The notes beneath the pieces were generated by a model, which saw only the letters and a list, made by a program, of their open reading frames with translations, did not search any database and was not told the origin of the DNA. Shown here in pieces: positions 37,857 to 47,256 of a DNA stretch of 64,000 bases. The position numbers and the translations under genes were made by a program. Position 1 is the first letter of the stretch. Every line of letters begins with the position of its first letter. The stretch lies in the NCBI GenBank assembly GCA_016946835.1, contig JACVTC010000080.1:770001-834000 (forward strand), in the 5' to 3' direction. The stretch is from Neocallimastix lanati (nom. inval.). Taxonomy: Eukaryota > Neocallimastigomycota > Neocallimastigomycetes > Neocallimastigales > Neocallimastigaceae.

Positions 37857-39386
37857 ATGAACAGTTTTCAATTTTTAGTAGCCCTTACTGCCTCATTTGG
37901 TGGTCTTCTTTTCGGTTATGAAGTTGGTGTAATGAACGTCGTTCTTGTCATGGATGCATTCCGTATTTTCTTCAAATTCCATAGTTGGAATGGAAATGCT
38001 CTTGATGAAAATGGTAAGGATACAACTGATAAGAGTAAAATGATGTATCGTAAGTTAGAAGAAGCTAACAACAAGGCTACTCTTGAAGGTATTATTACCT
38101 CTAGTTTCGTTCTTGGTGCTCTTTGTGGTGCTCTTATGGCTACTTACCTTGGTGAGAAATTCGGACGTCAAAGAACCATTATGATTGGAGCATGTATTTT
38201 CACCTGTGGTGCTATCATTCAAGGTTTATCAATTCGTTCATGGATTATGATTGCTGTTGGTCGTCTTATTACAGGTCTTTCTATTGGTTGTAATGGTGTC
38301 CTTTGTCCAACTTACATTTCTGAAGTTGCCCCTGCTAAGATTAGAGGTACTCTTTCTTCTTGTTACCAACTTATGACTACTTTTGGTATTATTGTTGCTG
38401 CCATTATTAACTCAATCGTCTGGTACTATACTAATTCTACTCCAGCCGGTTTAGGTGATACTGCATCCAGAGCTAACCAACACATTTGGGACGAAGTTCC
38501 AAACTTTGAATGGAGATTTGCTCTTTTATTCCAAGTTGTTCCAGGTCTTGGACTTGCTACTCTTATGTGCTTCCTTCCAAAGTCTCCACGTTGGTTATGT
38601 TCTAAAGATCGTGATGAAGAAGCTGTCGAAGTATTAGCTAAGCTTAATGCTGCTACTACTACTGACGCTGTTGTCCAAGATGAACTTAAGGCTATTCAAG
38701 AAGATGTTGCTGCTACTCGTGCTGCTGGTTCTTCATCCTTCGGAGAACTTTTCAGTCCAGTTATTCGTCGTCGTACTTTCATTACTTTCTTAATGCAACT
38801 TTTCCAACAATGGACTGGTATTAATGTCATTATGTACTATCAATCTCAAATTTATGATGATATTGGTTTCTCTAAGTTCATGTCTACTGTCGTTCTTCCA
38901 ATTATTAATAACTTTGTTAACTTCATTTCCACTTTCCCAGGTATGTGGGGTATTGAAAAATTAGGTCGTAAAACTTTATTAGTTATTGGATCTCTTATGA
39001 TGATGGTCTTCCACATTTCTACTTGGGCTTGCTCTACTCAAACTGACAATGGTAAAGTCTGGCAATATCTTGCTGTTGCTTCTGTCTTTTTATTCGTCTT
39101 CTCTTTCGCCTGGACCTGGGGTCCAGTTCCATGGGTTTACCAAGCTGAAGTTTTCCCACTTCGTGTCAGAGTTAAGGGATCTGCTGTCGGTACTGTTTCT
39201 AACTTCCTCAACAACTGGATTATTGCCTTTGTTGGTCCAGCTCTTATGAAAGCATGGTCTACTAAGACTTTCCTTCTTTTCGCTGCCGCTTGTCTTCTTG
39301 CCTGGGTTTACGCTCAATTTTATGTTATTGAATGTAAGGGTCTTAGTATTGATGAAATGGATGCTAAGATGGCTAGTAAGGCTTAA
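37857..39386 (+). CDS. MFS sugar porter (hexose/pentose transporter), 509 aa, intronless
   Basis: A complete sugar-porter-family member, of the usual length, with twelve predicted membrane spans. Signature motifs in order: FGGLLFGYEVGVMN in TM1; GEKFGRQRTIM in the loop after TM2; GRLITGLSIGCNGVL then PTYISEVAPAKIRG at the TM4-5 region; LPKSPRWL before the central loop; QQWTGINVIMYYQSQI in TM7; EKLGRKTLL after TM8; and WGPVPWVYQAEVFPLRVRVKG in TM10-11. The cytoplasmic tails are short. It moves a monosaccharide across the plasma membrane, probably by facilitated diffusion or proton symport; substrate choice cannot be read from sequence. The gene is GC-richer, with strongly biased codons (many GGT, GCT, CTT, TCC), suggesting high expression. 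Lack of introns contrasts with the receptor and chitinase genes and would fit a transferred or retroposed origin, though intronless genes are common in these fungi. Confidence 0.95.
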   Translation: MNSFQFLVALTASFGGLLFGYEVGVMNVVLVMDAFRIFFKFHSWNGNALDENGKDTTDKSKMMYRKLEEANNKATLEGIITSSFVLGALCGALMATYLGEKFGRQRTIMIGACIFTCGAIIQGLSIRSWIMIAVGRLITGLSIGCNGVLCPTYISEVAPAKIRGTLSSCYQLMTTFGIIVAAIINSIVWYYTNSTPAGLGDTASRANQHIWDEVPNFEWRFALLFQVVPGLGLATLMCFLPKSPRWLCSKDRDEEAVEVLAKLNAATTTDAVVQDELKAIQEDVAATRAAGSSSFGELFSPVIRRRTFITFLMQLFQQWTGINVIMYYQSQIYDDIGFSKFMSTVVLPIINNFVNFISTFPGMWGIEKLGRKTLLVIGSLMMMVFHISTWACSTQTDNGKVWQYLAVASVFLFVFSFAWTWGPVPWVYQAEVFPLRVRVKGSAVGTVSNFLNNWIIAFVGPALMKAWSTKTFLLFAAACLLAWVYAQFYVIECKGLSIDEMDAKMASKA

Positions 39387-40062
39387 ATTCGCACAAATCA
39401 AAAATTAATATAATTTTATAAGATAGTAAAGAATAATTATCGTAATAATATATAAATAGAAACGCAAAAAAAAAAATTTAATAAAAAAATGATACATATA
39501 TAAAATAATTAAATTATAGTTTAGATTTTTTATTTAAATAATTTTGTAAAAGATATGAATTAATTTTTTACTAGCATTATATTTATTGCATTTAAATAAA
39601 ATAATAAAAAATAATGATGTGTTTTAAAAATATGTATTAAATATGTATGTAATAAAAAAATATTTTTTTATAAAGTTTAAATAATATTAAATAAAAGTTT
39701 TAAAAATATACTATTTTATTTTATAAATTAAATTTAATGTTTATTTAAAAAATTTCACTAATATAGTATAAAATGGAAGTAATAATTATTATATTATCAA
39801 TAGTCTTTTTTAATTTTAAAAATCGGAAAACTTTACTTGATATTCTATTATGTTATTATACTACATACTTTTGAATTTTATTTACAGTTAATAAATATGT
39901 TTATCCATATAAAGATGATTTTATTGTAAAAAAAATTCTAAATGCCATTATTTCTATTTTACTTTTCCAAATAATATAATATAATTTAATATAATAGAAT
40001 TGAATAAAAGATTTAGTTTAGTCTCTACAAACATTATATTAAGTAAAAAAAAAATAAATATT
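39387..40062. other. AT-rich intergenic
   Basis: 3' flank of the transporter. AT-rich; no feature beyond possible AATAAA-type polyadenylation signals, which are not informative here. Confidence 0.6.
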
Positions 40063-40375
40063 TTAAGCATTATAAAATGAGTCATCTGTTCCAAAAATTG
40101 TGGGCTTGACGGAATTCTTAACTAGCGTAATACTTATCATAAGTAGTTCGTTTAAGCTATTATTTGATAGGTATTCTAAAATACCAAACTTAACCAATAG
40201 CGTTGACGTTGTAAGGCATAATGATAATACAAAATCATCATCTATTTCCACGAAGGGTAAATCTCACCTTAGTAGTTCAATAAATGAAGAATCCGGGGAG
40301 AGTTTAATGGACACCACACTATCTATTTTAAAGATGTTACTTCTAGGTTTTATTATTTTTTTACTCATTAGGAAG
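40063..40375 (-). pseudogene. unrecognised broken coding fragment
   Basis: On the minus strand a frame reads NIFKIDSVVSIKLSPDSSF, then IELLR, one TGA at about 40270, then DLPFVEIDDDFVLSLCLTT and on to PTIFGTDDSFYNA before TAA at 40063. Only the single TGA, where TGG (Trp) would fit, interrupts about 100 codons. The + strand also has a 107-codon frame here (40100-40423), but the minus reading has more regular acidic and hydrophobic spacing. Composition shows real former coding sequence; the family is unknown to me. Its neighbour is a LINE fragment, so it may be transposon-derived. Confidence 0.4.
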
Positions 40376-40423
40376 GGAAAATTCCCACATAATATATCTT
40401 GCCGAAATATATTGCATTTTTGA

Positions 40424-40624
40424 GTTTTTTTTATTTTTTAATTTTTAACTATTATTTTTTATTTTTAATTTATAATGTACTTTTCACCTACATGTATTTT
40501 TTATAATAAAATTAATAAATTTATGGAAGTGTATTCTCTTCCCTGTCTAAAAAAAAAAAAAAATAAGTATTATAAAATTGACATATAATAATCAATAACA
40601 ACCAAATTTATGACTATGAACTGT
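40424..40624. other. spacer with poly(A)-tailed segment
   Basis: A short segment ends TTCCCTGTCT followed by A-run (about 40550-40562), similar in layout to the poly(A)-tailed island at 9430-9792. It may be the tail of a retroposed sequence. Confidence 0.35.
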
Positions 40625-41160
40625 TTTTCCAGATCTATTGAGAGTTGATGGAAAAGGAATAACCTATATCAGATGTACTAGAGTCATTTAATATTAAAAA
40701 AGGTGTTCGTCAAGATTGTCCCCTCTCACCAATTTTATTTAACTTATTAATTAATGATATTTTTATTGAATGTGATAAATATGGAATCTCTATTAGTAGT
40801 AAACGTTGTTGTGGATATCTCTTTGCAGATGAATTGTATTATGTGCTTTAACAAGATCTAACAAAGAAAGAACGAGAAGTACAGGATTATACTGGATTGA
40901 AGGATTTTCTAATGGGAATAGCTTTACATTCCTTTATTGTATTTCTAATGAGCGTAACATTCCTCCTCTTTCGGAGAAATGTGCAATTGCTCTGACAAGA
41001 TGTTTTTAAAAATGAAAAAACTCGAAATGTATTATCGCTGATTTATATAGAGATATATTACATTATGGAAGTTATGTATGGGATAAAGAAAGTAAAATTT
41101 TAGCAGACAAATTAGACAAATTTCCATCGAAAAATTAATTGTAAACTTTTACTGGGATAG
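40625..41160 (+). pseudogene. LINE reverse-transcriptase fragment
   Basis: Positions of about 40695-40848 read FNIKKGVRQDCPLSPILFN, then LLINDIFIECDKYG and GYLFADELYYVL before a stop. This is the non-LTR reverse-transcriptase core: GVRQGCPLSP motif, then the F-A-D-D box, here changed to F-A-D-E. Further downstream LIYRDILHYGSYVWDKE resembles the region after the thumb. Stops and frameshifts break it throughout. It may derive from the same LINE family as the endonuclease piece at 1-863. Confidence 0.75.
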
Positions 41161-41294
41161 AGAAATGGCAGGAAAATCAATCAAGGCTAAGATTTATACT
41201 ACCAAATATATTATTTTGTAGATATTGTTTTTGTTAAAAATACCATCAAATGTAGAAGTAAACGTAATAAAAATTAAAATTTTATTTTTAATTC

Positions 41295-41393
<99 letters not shown>

Positions 41394-41460
41394 TTTTCTT
41401 TGAAAATTTAATGAAATTTAAATATTAGTTTTAAATTTAAGTTATAAATAATATATATAT
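41161..41460. repeat. spacer with (AAT)n array at 41298-41392
   Basis: About 95 bp of pure AAT. The 67-codon frame over it (41225-41428) is mostly Asn from the microsatellite and is not supported as a gene. Confidence 0.85.
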
Positions 41461-42053
41461 ATGGTTTCGAGCATTTTCGAAAAATTTCATTTCGGAAAAT
41501 TTACATAAAAAGTTTCATTTCGCAAAATTTTTAATAAATAAATAAATTAATAATAAAATAAATAAATACTATATATAATTTAAATAAATAACTAAATAAA
41601 TGAAAATAAATAAATGAAACTATAATAAATAAATAAATTTTAAAATTAAATTTTTAAAAAAAATATATATATATATACAATATATATATATATACATAAT
41701 AAATATAAATATACATTATATAATAATAAATATTCATTAGAATTAACGCTTTAAAAAAATAAAATATTTTATCATATGTTTTAAACGTTTTATAATTTTT
41801 TAAAATATATATAAGAATTTTATATATATAAAAAAAATAAGTATTAATAATTTAAAAGATGTAAAGGATAATAATTTAAAATATAACTATTAAAATTAAA
41901 AATAATTAAAAAATATTTATTATAAAGATTAAAAAATAATATATAAATAATTAATTGATCATTTTACACCTTTTAAGTCCTTGCGCAGTATTTTAAAAAA
42001 ATCTTAAATTACTAATAAATTTTTTTAATAAAAGAAATATTTATAAATAATTC

Positions 42054-42088
<35 letters not shown>

Positions 42089-42989
42089 TGAGGACATCAT
42101 AAAAAAAGGGAGTTAAAAGTAGCACAAAGTTAGGATGATTTTAGATGGTATCTATTTTTTTTATTTTATATTTTATATTTTATATTTTATATTTTATATT
42201 TTATATTTTATATTTTATATTTTATATTTTATATTTTATATTTTATATTTTATATTTTATATTTTATATTTTTTTTATTTTTTATTTTTTTTTATTTTTT
42301 ATTTTTTTTTTATTTTTTATTATATATTTTATATTTCTATATTTTATATTTTATATTTCTATATTTTATATTAAATATTTTTTTTTTTTTATATTTTTTT
42401 TTTTTATTTATTATTTTATATTTTATATTTTATATTTCATATTTCATATTTCATATTTTATATTTCATATTTCATATTTCATATTTTATATTTCTATATT
42501 TTATATTTTATATTTTTATTTTTTATTTTTTATTTTATATTTCTATATTTTATATTTTTTATTTTTTATTTTTTTTTATTTTTTATTTTTTTTTATTTTT
42601 TATTTTATATTTTTTTTTATTTTTTATTTTATATTTTATATTTTATATTTTTTATTTTATATTTTTTTTTTATTTTTATTTTTTTTTATTTTATATTTTA
42701 TATTTTTTTTTTATATTTTTTTTCTTATTTTTTTTTTTTTTTTTTTTTTTTATATTTTATCTTTTTTTTTATTTTATTTTATATTTTTTATTTTATATTT
42801 TTTATATTTTTTTTTTTTTATTTTATATTTTTTATTTTATATTTTATATTTTATAATTTTTTTTTATTTTTTTATTATTTATTTATTTATTTTATTATTT
42901 ATTTATCTATTTATTAAAATTTTGCGAAATGAAACTTTTCCGAAATGAAACTTTTGCGAAATGACACACACTCTATGGTTTCATGCATT
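41461..42989. mobile_element. foldback-like element with long inverted ends around AT satellite
   Basis: The inner arms 41511-41575 and 42858-42932 are near-perfect reverse complements over about 60 bp. Each begins with GTTTCATTTCGCAAAATTTT. The outer arms are built from a repeated 16-bp unit: three copies in tandem at 42916-42964 (minus strand GTNTCATTTCGCAAAA / GGAAAA), two or three more-diverged copies at 41475-41520. The whole is flanked by 15-bp near-identical direct repeats, ATGGTTTCGAGCATT (41461-41475) and ATGGTTTCATGCATT (42975-42989). The interior is AT satellite with no gene. Non-autonomous foldback DNA transposon is my preferred reading. Confidence 0.6.
42155..42870. repeat. (ATATTTT)n heptamer satellite and degenerate T-rich derivatives
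   Basis: Perfect heptamers at about 42160-42275 decay into T-rich variants up to 42870. Long Phe/Ile/Tyr reading frames here (for example 42145-42948) are satellite artefacts. It is the same heptamer as at 19970-20150, in opposite orientation. Confidence 0.9.
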
Positions 42990-43084
42990 AATTAATGGTG
43001 AAATGACATAAATTATTTTATTTGAATAATTAAATTCATATAAATAATATTATTATTTAATTAATATATATATGTATATATATA

Positions 43085-43205
43085 TTTTTTAATAACACAA
43101 TCCATTTTATTTATTTATTTTAAGGACTCAATCTATTTTATTTATTTCTTTAAGCACACAATCTATTTTATTTATTTTTTTAAGGACAAAATCTATTTTA
43201 TTTTA
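43085..43205. repeat. minisatellite, about 35-bp unit, 3-4 copies
   Basis: CAATCTATTTTATTTATTT followed by TTTAAGGAC or variants recurs at about 43090, 43128, 43160 and 43190. Confidence 0.8.
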
Positions 43206-43439
43206 AATTATATGTATTATTAACATTTGTTTAATCAATGCATTATCTATTTTAAATATTTTATTATAAATTTAAATTGTAAAGATATATAATTAGCTTT
43301 TTTAAAACAGTTTTTTTTTTTATTTTTATTTTTATTATTAAAGAATTAAATTTAATTTAAAATTAAATTAATTAAATAGAATTAATTAATTTATATAGGT
43401 AAAATAAGATTATACTCAATTAATTTAATTAGCTTTCCA

Positions 43440-44140
43440 CTTTTCAATAATGGTTTTACGTATTAACTTTATATAGAGAGGATAAGACAATAACAGGTCA
43501 TATAAAATAAATGCTTGTTTTGTCCTTTCTTCACAGTAATCTTCTATGCTATGATTAGTAACAATTTATAATATTTCAGTTATTTTTAAGTTTATAATAT
43601 CACCTTTACTATTATTTTTTACATTTAATTGAATAAGATTTCGTAAATCCGATGCATTTATTTTTTGATAATTATTTTTATTTTTTCATAAGATCATTAT
43701 TACTATTATTAATAAGATTTTTTGGAAAATCAAAGGGACCAATATTATTTCTTTCATTTAGAATAGGATCATTGGTATTTTCATCAACGTCGTTTTTATC
43801 CTTCATATAATTATTAATTAAATTTAAATGAGCGGCTGGTAATACTTAGAATAATTTGTAAGTCGATTATTCATAATAATATGGTTACTCGAAATAATTT
43901 CGATAAATTTTTCAAGTATGGATTCATTTAATATTGGTATTTCTTTTATTAAATCATAAATAGAAATGTAATAATGATCTAGTAAGAAAACATTTAAATA
44001 TTGACTGATAAAATTTATAACGGTTGGCATTATATTTTTTATGTAAATTGATGAATAATTAGCCACTGCCTCTGCATTACTTTCATCCTTGATATTGATA
44101 ATTTTTAATTTAAATTCAATAAATTTCTTTATATAATTAA
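43440..44140 (-). pseudogene. broken, unrecognised protein fragment
   Basis: The best part, 44140-43824, gives about 105 codons without an initiator Met upstream: VANYSSIYIKNIMPTVINF, then YLNVFLLDHYYISIYDLIKE and ILEKFIEIISSNHIIMNN. After a frameshift near 43850 it continues in another frame (LINNYMKDKNDVDENTND), then degenerates with many stops down to about 43440. It is alpha-helical in pattern, like a piece of a larger HEAT- or ankyrin-type protein, but I cannot name a family. Likely a gene remnant rather than a working gene. Confidence 0.4.
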
Positions 44141-45108
44141 ATTATTTTAAATTAGTAGATTAAATAAAACTATTAATTTATTTAATTAAATATTTTTTAT
44201 ATAGGCATTATTTTAAGGATAGTTAAATTATTTTAATTATTTATGTTAAAAAAAATTTTTTTTGGAATCTGGAATAAAAATATTATTGATCTATGGTATT
44301 TAATGCTATCTAATAAATTTAACAAAAAAAAAATAAAAAAAATATTTATAGTTTAAATTATTTTATAAAAAATTCTAAAGGTAAAAAAATATAATATAAA
44401 TTTATCATTAACAAAAAATAAATAAATGAAAAAATTGTAAAAAAGAAATACAATTAAATTTAATTATAAAAAATTTTTATTAAATTTGTGTCTTTATCAT
44501 TTTTTAAAAAAAAAATAATTTATTATAATTACTATTAATTATTTTTTTATTTCATTAAATTATTTTAATTATTTCCAAAAATATAATTTGAATATTTTAT
44601 AAAAAAATATAGATAATTAATTATAAAACATTTTAAAAGTATAAATTAGTAAGATATATATAAAAAATAAAAATAATTGTACTTGAAATTATTTTAAATT
44701 TATAGATAATGCAGTAAATAATTATAAATATTATATATTTTTTTTTTCTTTTTTTACAGCCGCAATTATCGCGAACTTTAACTTTATTTATTTATACAAT
44801 AAATATTATATATATATATAAAAAAAACCTAATAAAATATATAAAATTTTAATTAAAATATTATTAATCCGTATTTTATTAAAAACTTTCTATTTTTAAT
44901 AATAATCAACTATTGTATTTTCTTTATATAAAAGTAAATGATTTTTTTTAAAATTAAAATATATTTTTTTTATTAGTTTACTTTTTTTAAAAATGAAAAA
45001 TTGAAAAAAAAATTATATCAATATAAATTATTTTTAATATATAAATAACAATTTTATAAAAAAAATAATAAATTAATATTTACTATAAAAATATTAAATA
45101 TTTATAAA
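44141..45108. other. AT-rich intergenic, upstream of the Cys-rich membrane protein
   Basis: No feature recognised. A-rich leader immediately before the ATG at 45109. Confidence 0.6.
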
Positions 45109-45750
45109 ATGTATGTAATAGCCTATATTAGAAATATTATATTAATATTACTTTATTTAAAAATAATTAAATCTATTGTTACTACTAATGCTGATACTAA
45201 AGAAGAGATATTAAAAATGAAAGATAATTATTATACTAATTACTATTGTAAAAATGATATTTGTGTTGGTGAAATACATATTTATAATGATAATTTTATT
45301 GATATTCCAGATGAAAATGGTAATATAACAAAATATAATGTTGGAACTTGTACTCAAGATTATATTGATACAGATGATTGTAATGGTTCTGAATGCAGTG
45401 AAGATTCAGAATGTTTGTCAAATAAATGTTATAAAAATCATTGTATATTTTATGATGAAACACCAATTGTTCATTGTAGTAATATTTATAAAAGAAGATG
45501 GTTTTTAGATCCAACTGTATATATGTATTGTGGTAAGGCACCAGATGATACTTGTAATGAAGACAATGAATGTTCTTCAAAGCATTGTGCTAATAATACT
45601 TGTCAATCTCAAACTGATGGTCCTTCCGATTCCGACGGCGTACAATCATATTTTGAAGCATTAATAATTATAGGAGTATTAATAATTGTAATCATTATAG
45701 CAATAATAATAGGCTGTTGTTGCTATAATAAAAAGAAATATAAAAAATAA
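45109..45750 (+). CDS. Cys-rich single-pass membrane protein (Dickkopf/EGF-like modules), 213 aa
   Basis: Residues 1-24 form a hydrophobic signal sequence or anchor (IRNIILILLYLKII). The ectodomain, about 25-180, has two similar Cys modules: CNGSECSEDSECLSNKCYKN (residues of about 90-109) and CNEDNECSSKHCANNTCQSQ (about 149-168). The spacing C-x4-5-C-x4-C-x3-C resembles Dickkopf-N or short EGF-like knots. A Ser/Asp/Gly spacer (GPSDSDG) leads to one strong transmembrane helix (ALIIIGVLIIVIIIAIIIG, about 182-202) and a short Cys/Lys tail (CCCYNKKKYKK). Predicted topology: outside Cys-rich domain, inside basic tail, at plasma membrane or secretory pathway. A ligand or adhesion role is possible, but nothing here proves it. 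Intronless. Confidence 0.8.
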   Translation: MYVIAYIRNIILILLYLKIIKSIVTTNADTKEEILKMKDNYYTNYYCKNDICVGEIHIYNDNFIDIPDENGNITKYNVGTCTQDYIDTDDCNGSECSEDSECLSNKCYKNHCIFYDETPIVHCSNIYKRRWFLDPTVYMYCGKAPDDTCNEDNECSSKHCANNTCQSQTDGPSDSDGVQSYFEALIIIGVLIIVIIIAIIIGCCCYNKKKYKK

Positions 45751-45896
45751 TACAAACTAATTTATAAAATTTAGTATACATATATGTATGTATACTATTT
45801 TTTTAAAAACATGATTTAAATATTTTTTAACTTTTTTTAAAATAATTTTTTTTATAAATTATTAATTTACAATGTTACGTATATTATTTATGAATA
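45751..45896. other. short AT spacer
   Basis: 3' flank of the membrane protein gene, ending at the truncated copia fragment. Confidence 0.5.
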
Positions 45897-47173
45897 TTAT
45901 GAACTTACTTATTCTCCTACCTTAAACATTGATGGATTAAAGCTTATTATCGGTTTAGCAGCTAAGTTTAATTGGAATATCAACCAATTAGATATTAAAG
46001 CTGCGTATCTCAACGCTCTATTAGATACTGATATATACACTACTATTCCTCTAGGAGATACTAACTTTGGGAGGGGATTCTGGAAACTCAATAAAGCACT
46101 ATACGGATTAAAACAATCCGGTAGGCACTGGAACCAAACGATTACAAAATTTTTAAATAAAAATGGATTTAAACAAATAAAATCTGAAAAGTATATATTT
46201 AATTATTCAAAAAATAATAAAACCAAATGCATCATTGGTCTATATGGTCTATATGTAGACGATATGATCATAACTGGTGAAGACAAAGAAATACAAAATA
46301 TAATTACAAAAATTAAAGAAAAATTTAAAATATCAAATTGTGGACCAGCTGAATTCATACTTGGTATAAAAATTGAAAAACAAAAGAATAAATATATTAT
46401 ATCACAAAATAGTTTTATAAATAATATGTTAGACAAATTTAATATAAAAAAAATGAGAAAAAGAAAAACACTATGCACAGGAGACAACACTATCTCTGAA
46501 AATAATAAACCTTTCAATAAAGCAATCCACAAGAGTGCAATAGGTTCCTTAATATATCTATCAAAATGCACAAGGCCAGATATCGCATTTTCCGTGAACA
46601 AGGCTGCCAGAAAATCAGAAAAACCCACAATATCAGACTGGAATAAAATAACAAATATTTTCAGATATATAAAGAGTACTAAAGATTATAAAATTGAATA
46701 TGATGGACAAGGGGAAATAATAGCATACACTGATGCCGATTTTGGAGGTGATCTAAATGACAGGAAATCTACGTCTGGCGGAATAATACTTATGGGAAAC
46801 AGTCCCATATGCTGGATTTCTAAAAAACAAACATATGTAGCTACGTCTATAGTAGAAGCGGAATACATTAGAACATCCGATTATTAAAAAGATTCCATGG
46901 ATTAGAAATATTTTAAAAAAATTAATAAATTATAATAAAACAATTACCATCTTCACATATAATTTAGCAAGTAAAATAACTATTGAAAATGGTGAAATCA
47001 ATACAAAGTTAAAACACATAGATATTAGATTTCATTTTAATAGAGATAATATAGTAAAAAGGAAAGTAAAATTAGAATACAAAGATACAAAAGAAATGTT
47101 AGCTGACGCTCTCACTAAAGATGTTAATGGTACAAAAATGAGTATATTTGTAAATAAGATTTTTGGTATTTAA
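45897..47173 (+). pseudogene. 5'-truncated Ty1/copia pol (reverse transcriptase and RNase H), no LTRs
   Basis: An open frame enters abruptly at ELTYSPTLNIDGLKLII and runs unbroken to 46887. It contains INQLDIKAAYLNALLDTDIY (catalytic Asp), KALYGLKQSGRHW, LYVDDMIITGEDKE, then RNase H YTDADFGGDLNDRKSTSGG and ATSIVEAEYIRTSD. A frameshift at about 46885 and stops follow; the C-terminal tail LEYKDTKEMLADALTKDV resumes before TAA at 47171-47173. A 9-bp tandem duplication (GGTCTATAT twice, 46238-46255) adds three residues just before YVDD. Gag, protease, integrase and LTRs are absent, so the copy cannot move by itself. Its sequence differs clearly from the copia element at 22785-33546. Confidence 0.88.
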
Positions 47174-47190
47174 AAATCTAATCTATTGTA

Positions 47191-47256
<66 letters not shown>

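Noticed and set aside
41225-41428. 67-codon frame with an Asn run
   Set aside because: More than half is the AAT array; the flanks are short and AT-noise in composition.
42145-42948. 267-codon open frame (Phe/Ile/Tyr-rich) suggesting a membrane protein
   Set aside because: It is entirely the TTTTATA heptamer satellite and its T-rich derivatives; overlapping frames are equally open and no non-repeat residues occur until its end.
45296-45580. 94-codon minus-strand His/Tyr-rich frame
   Set aside because: Antisense shadow of the Cys-rich membrane protein gene.
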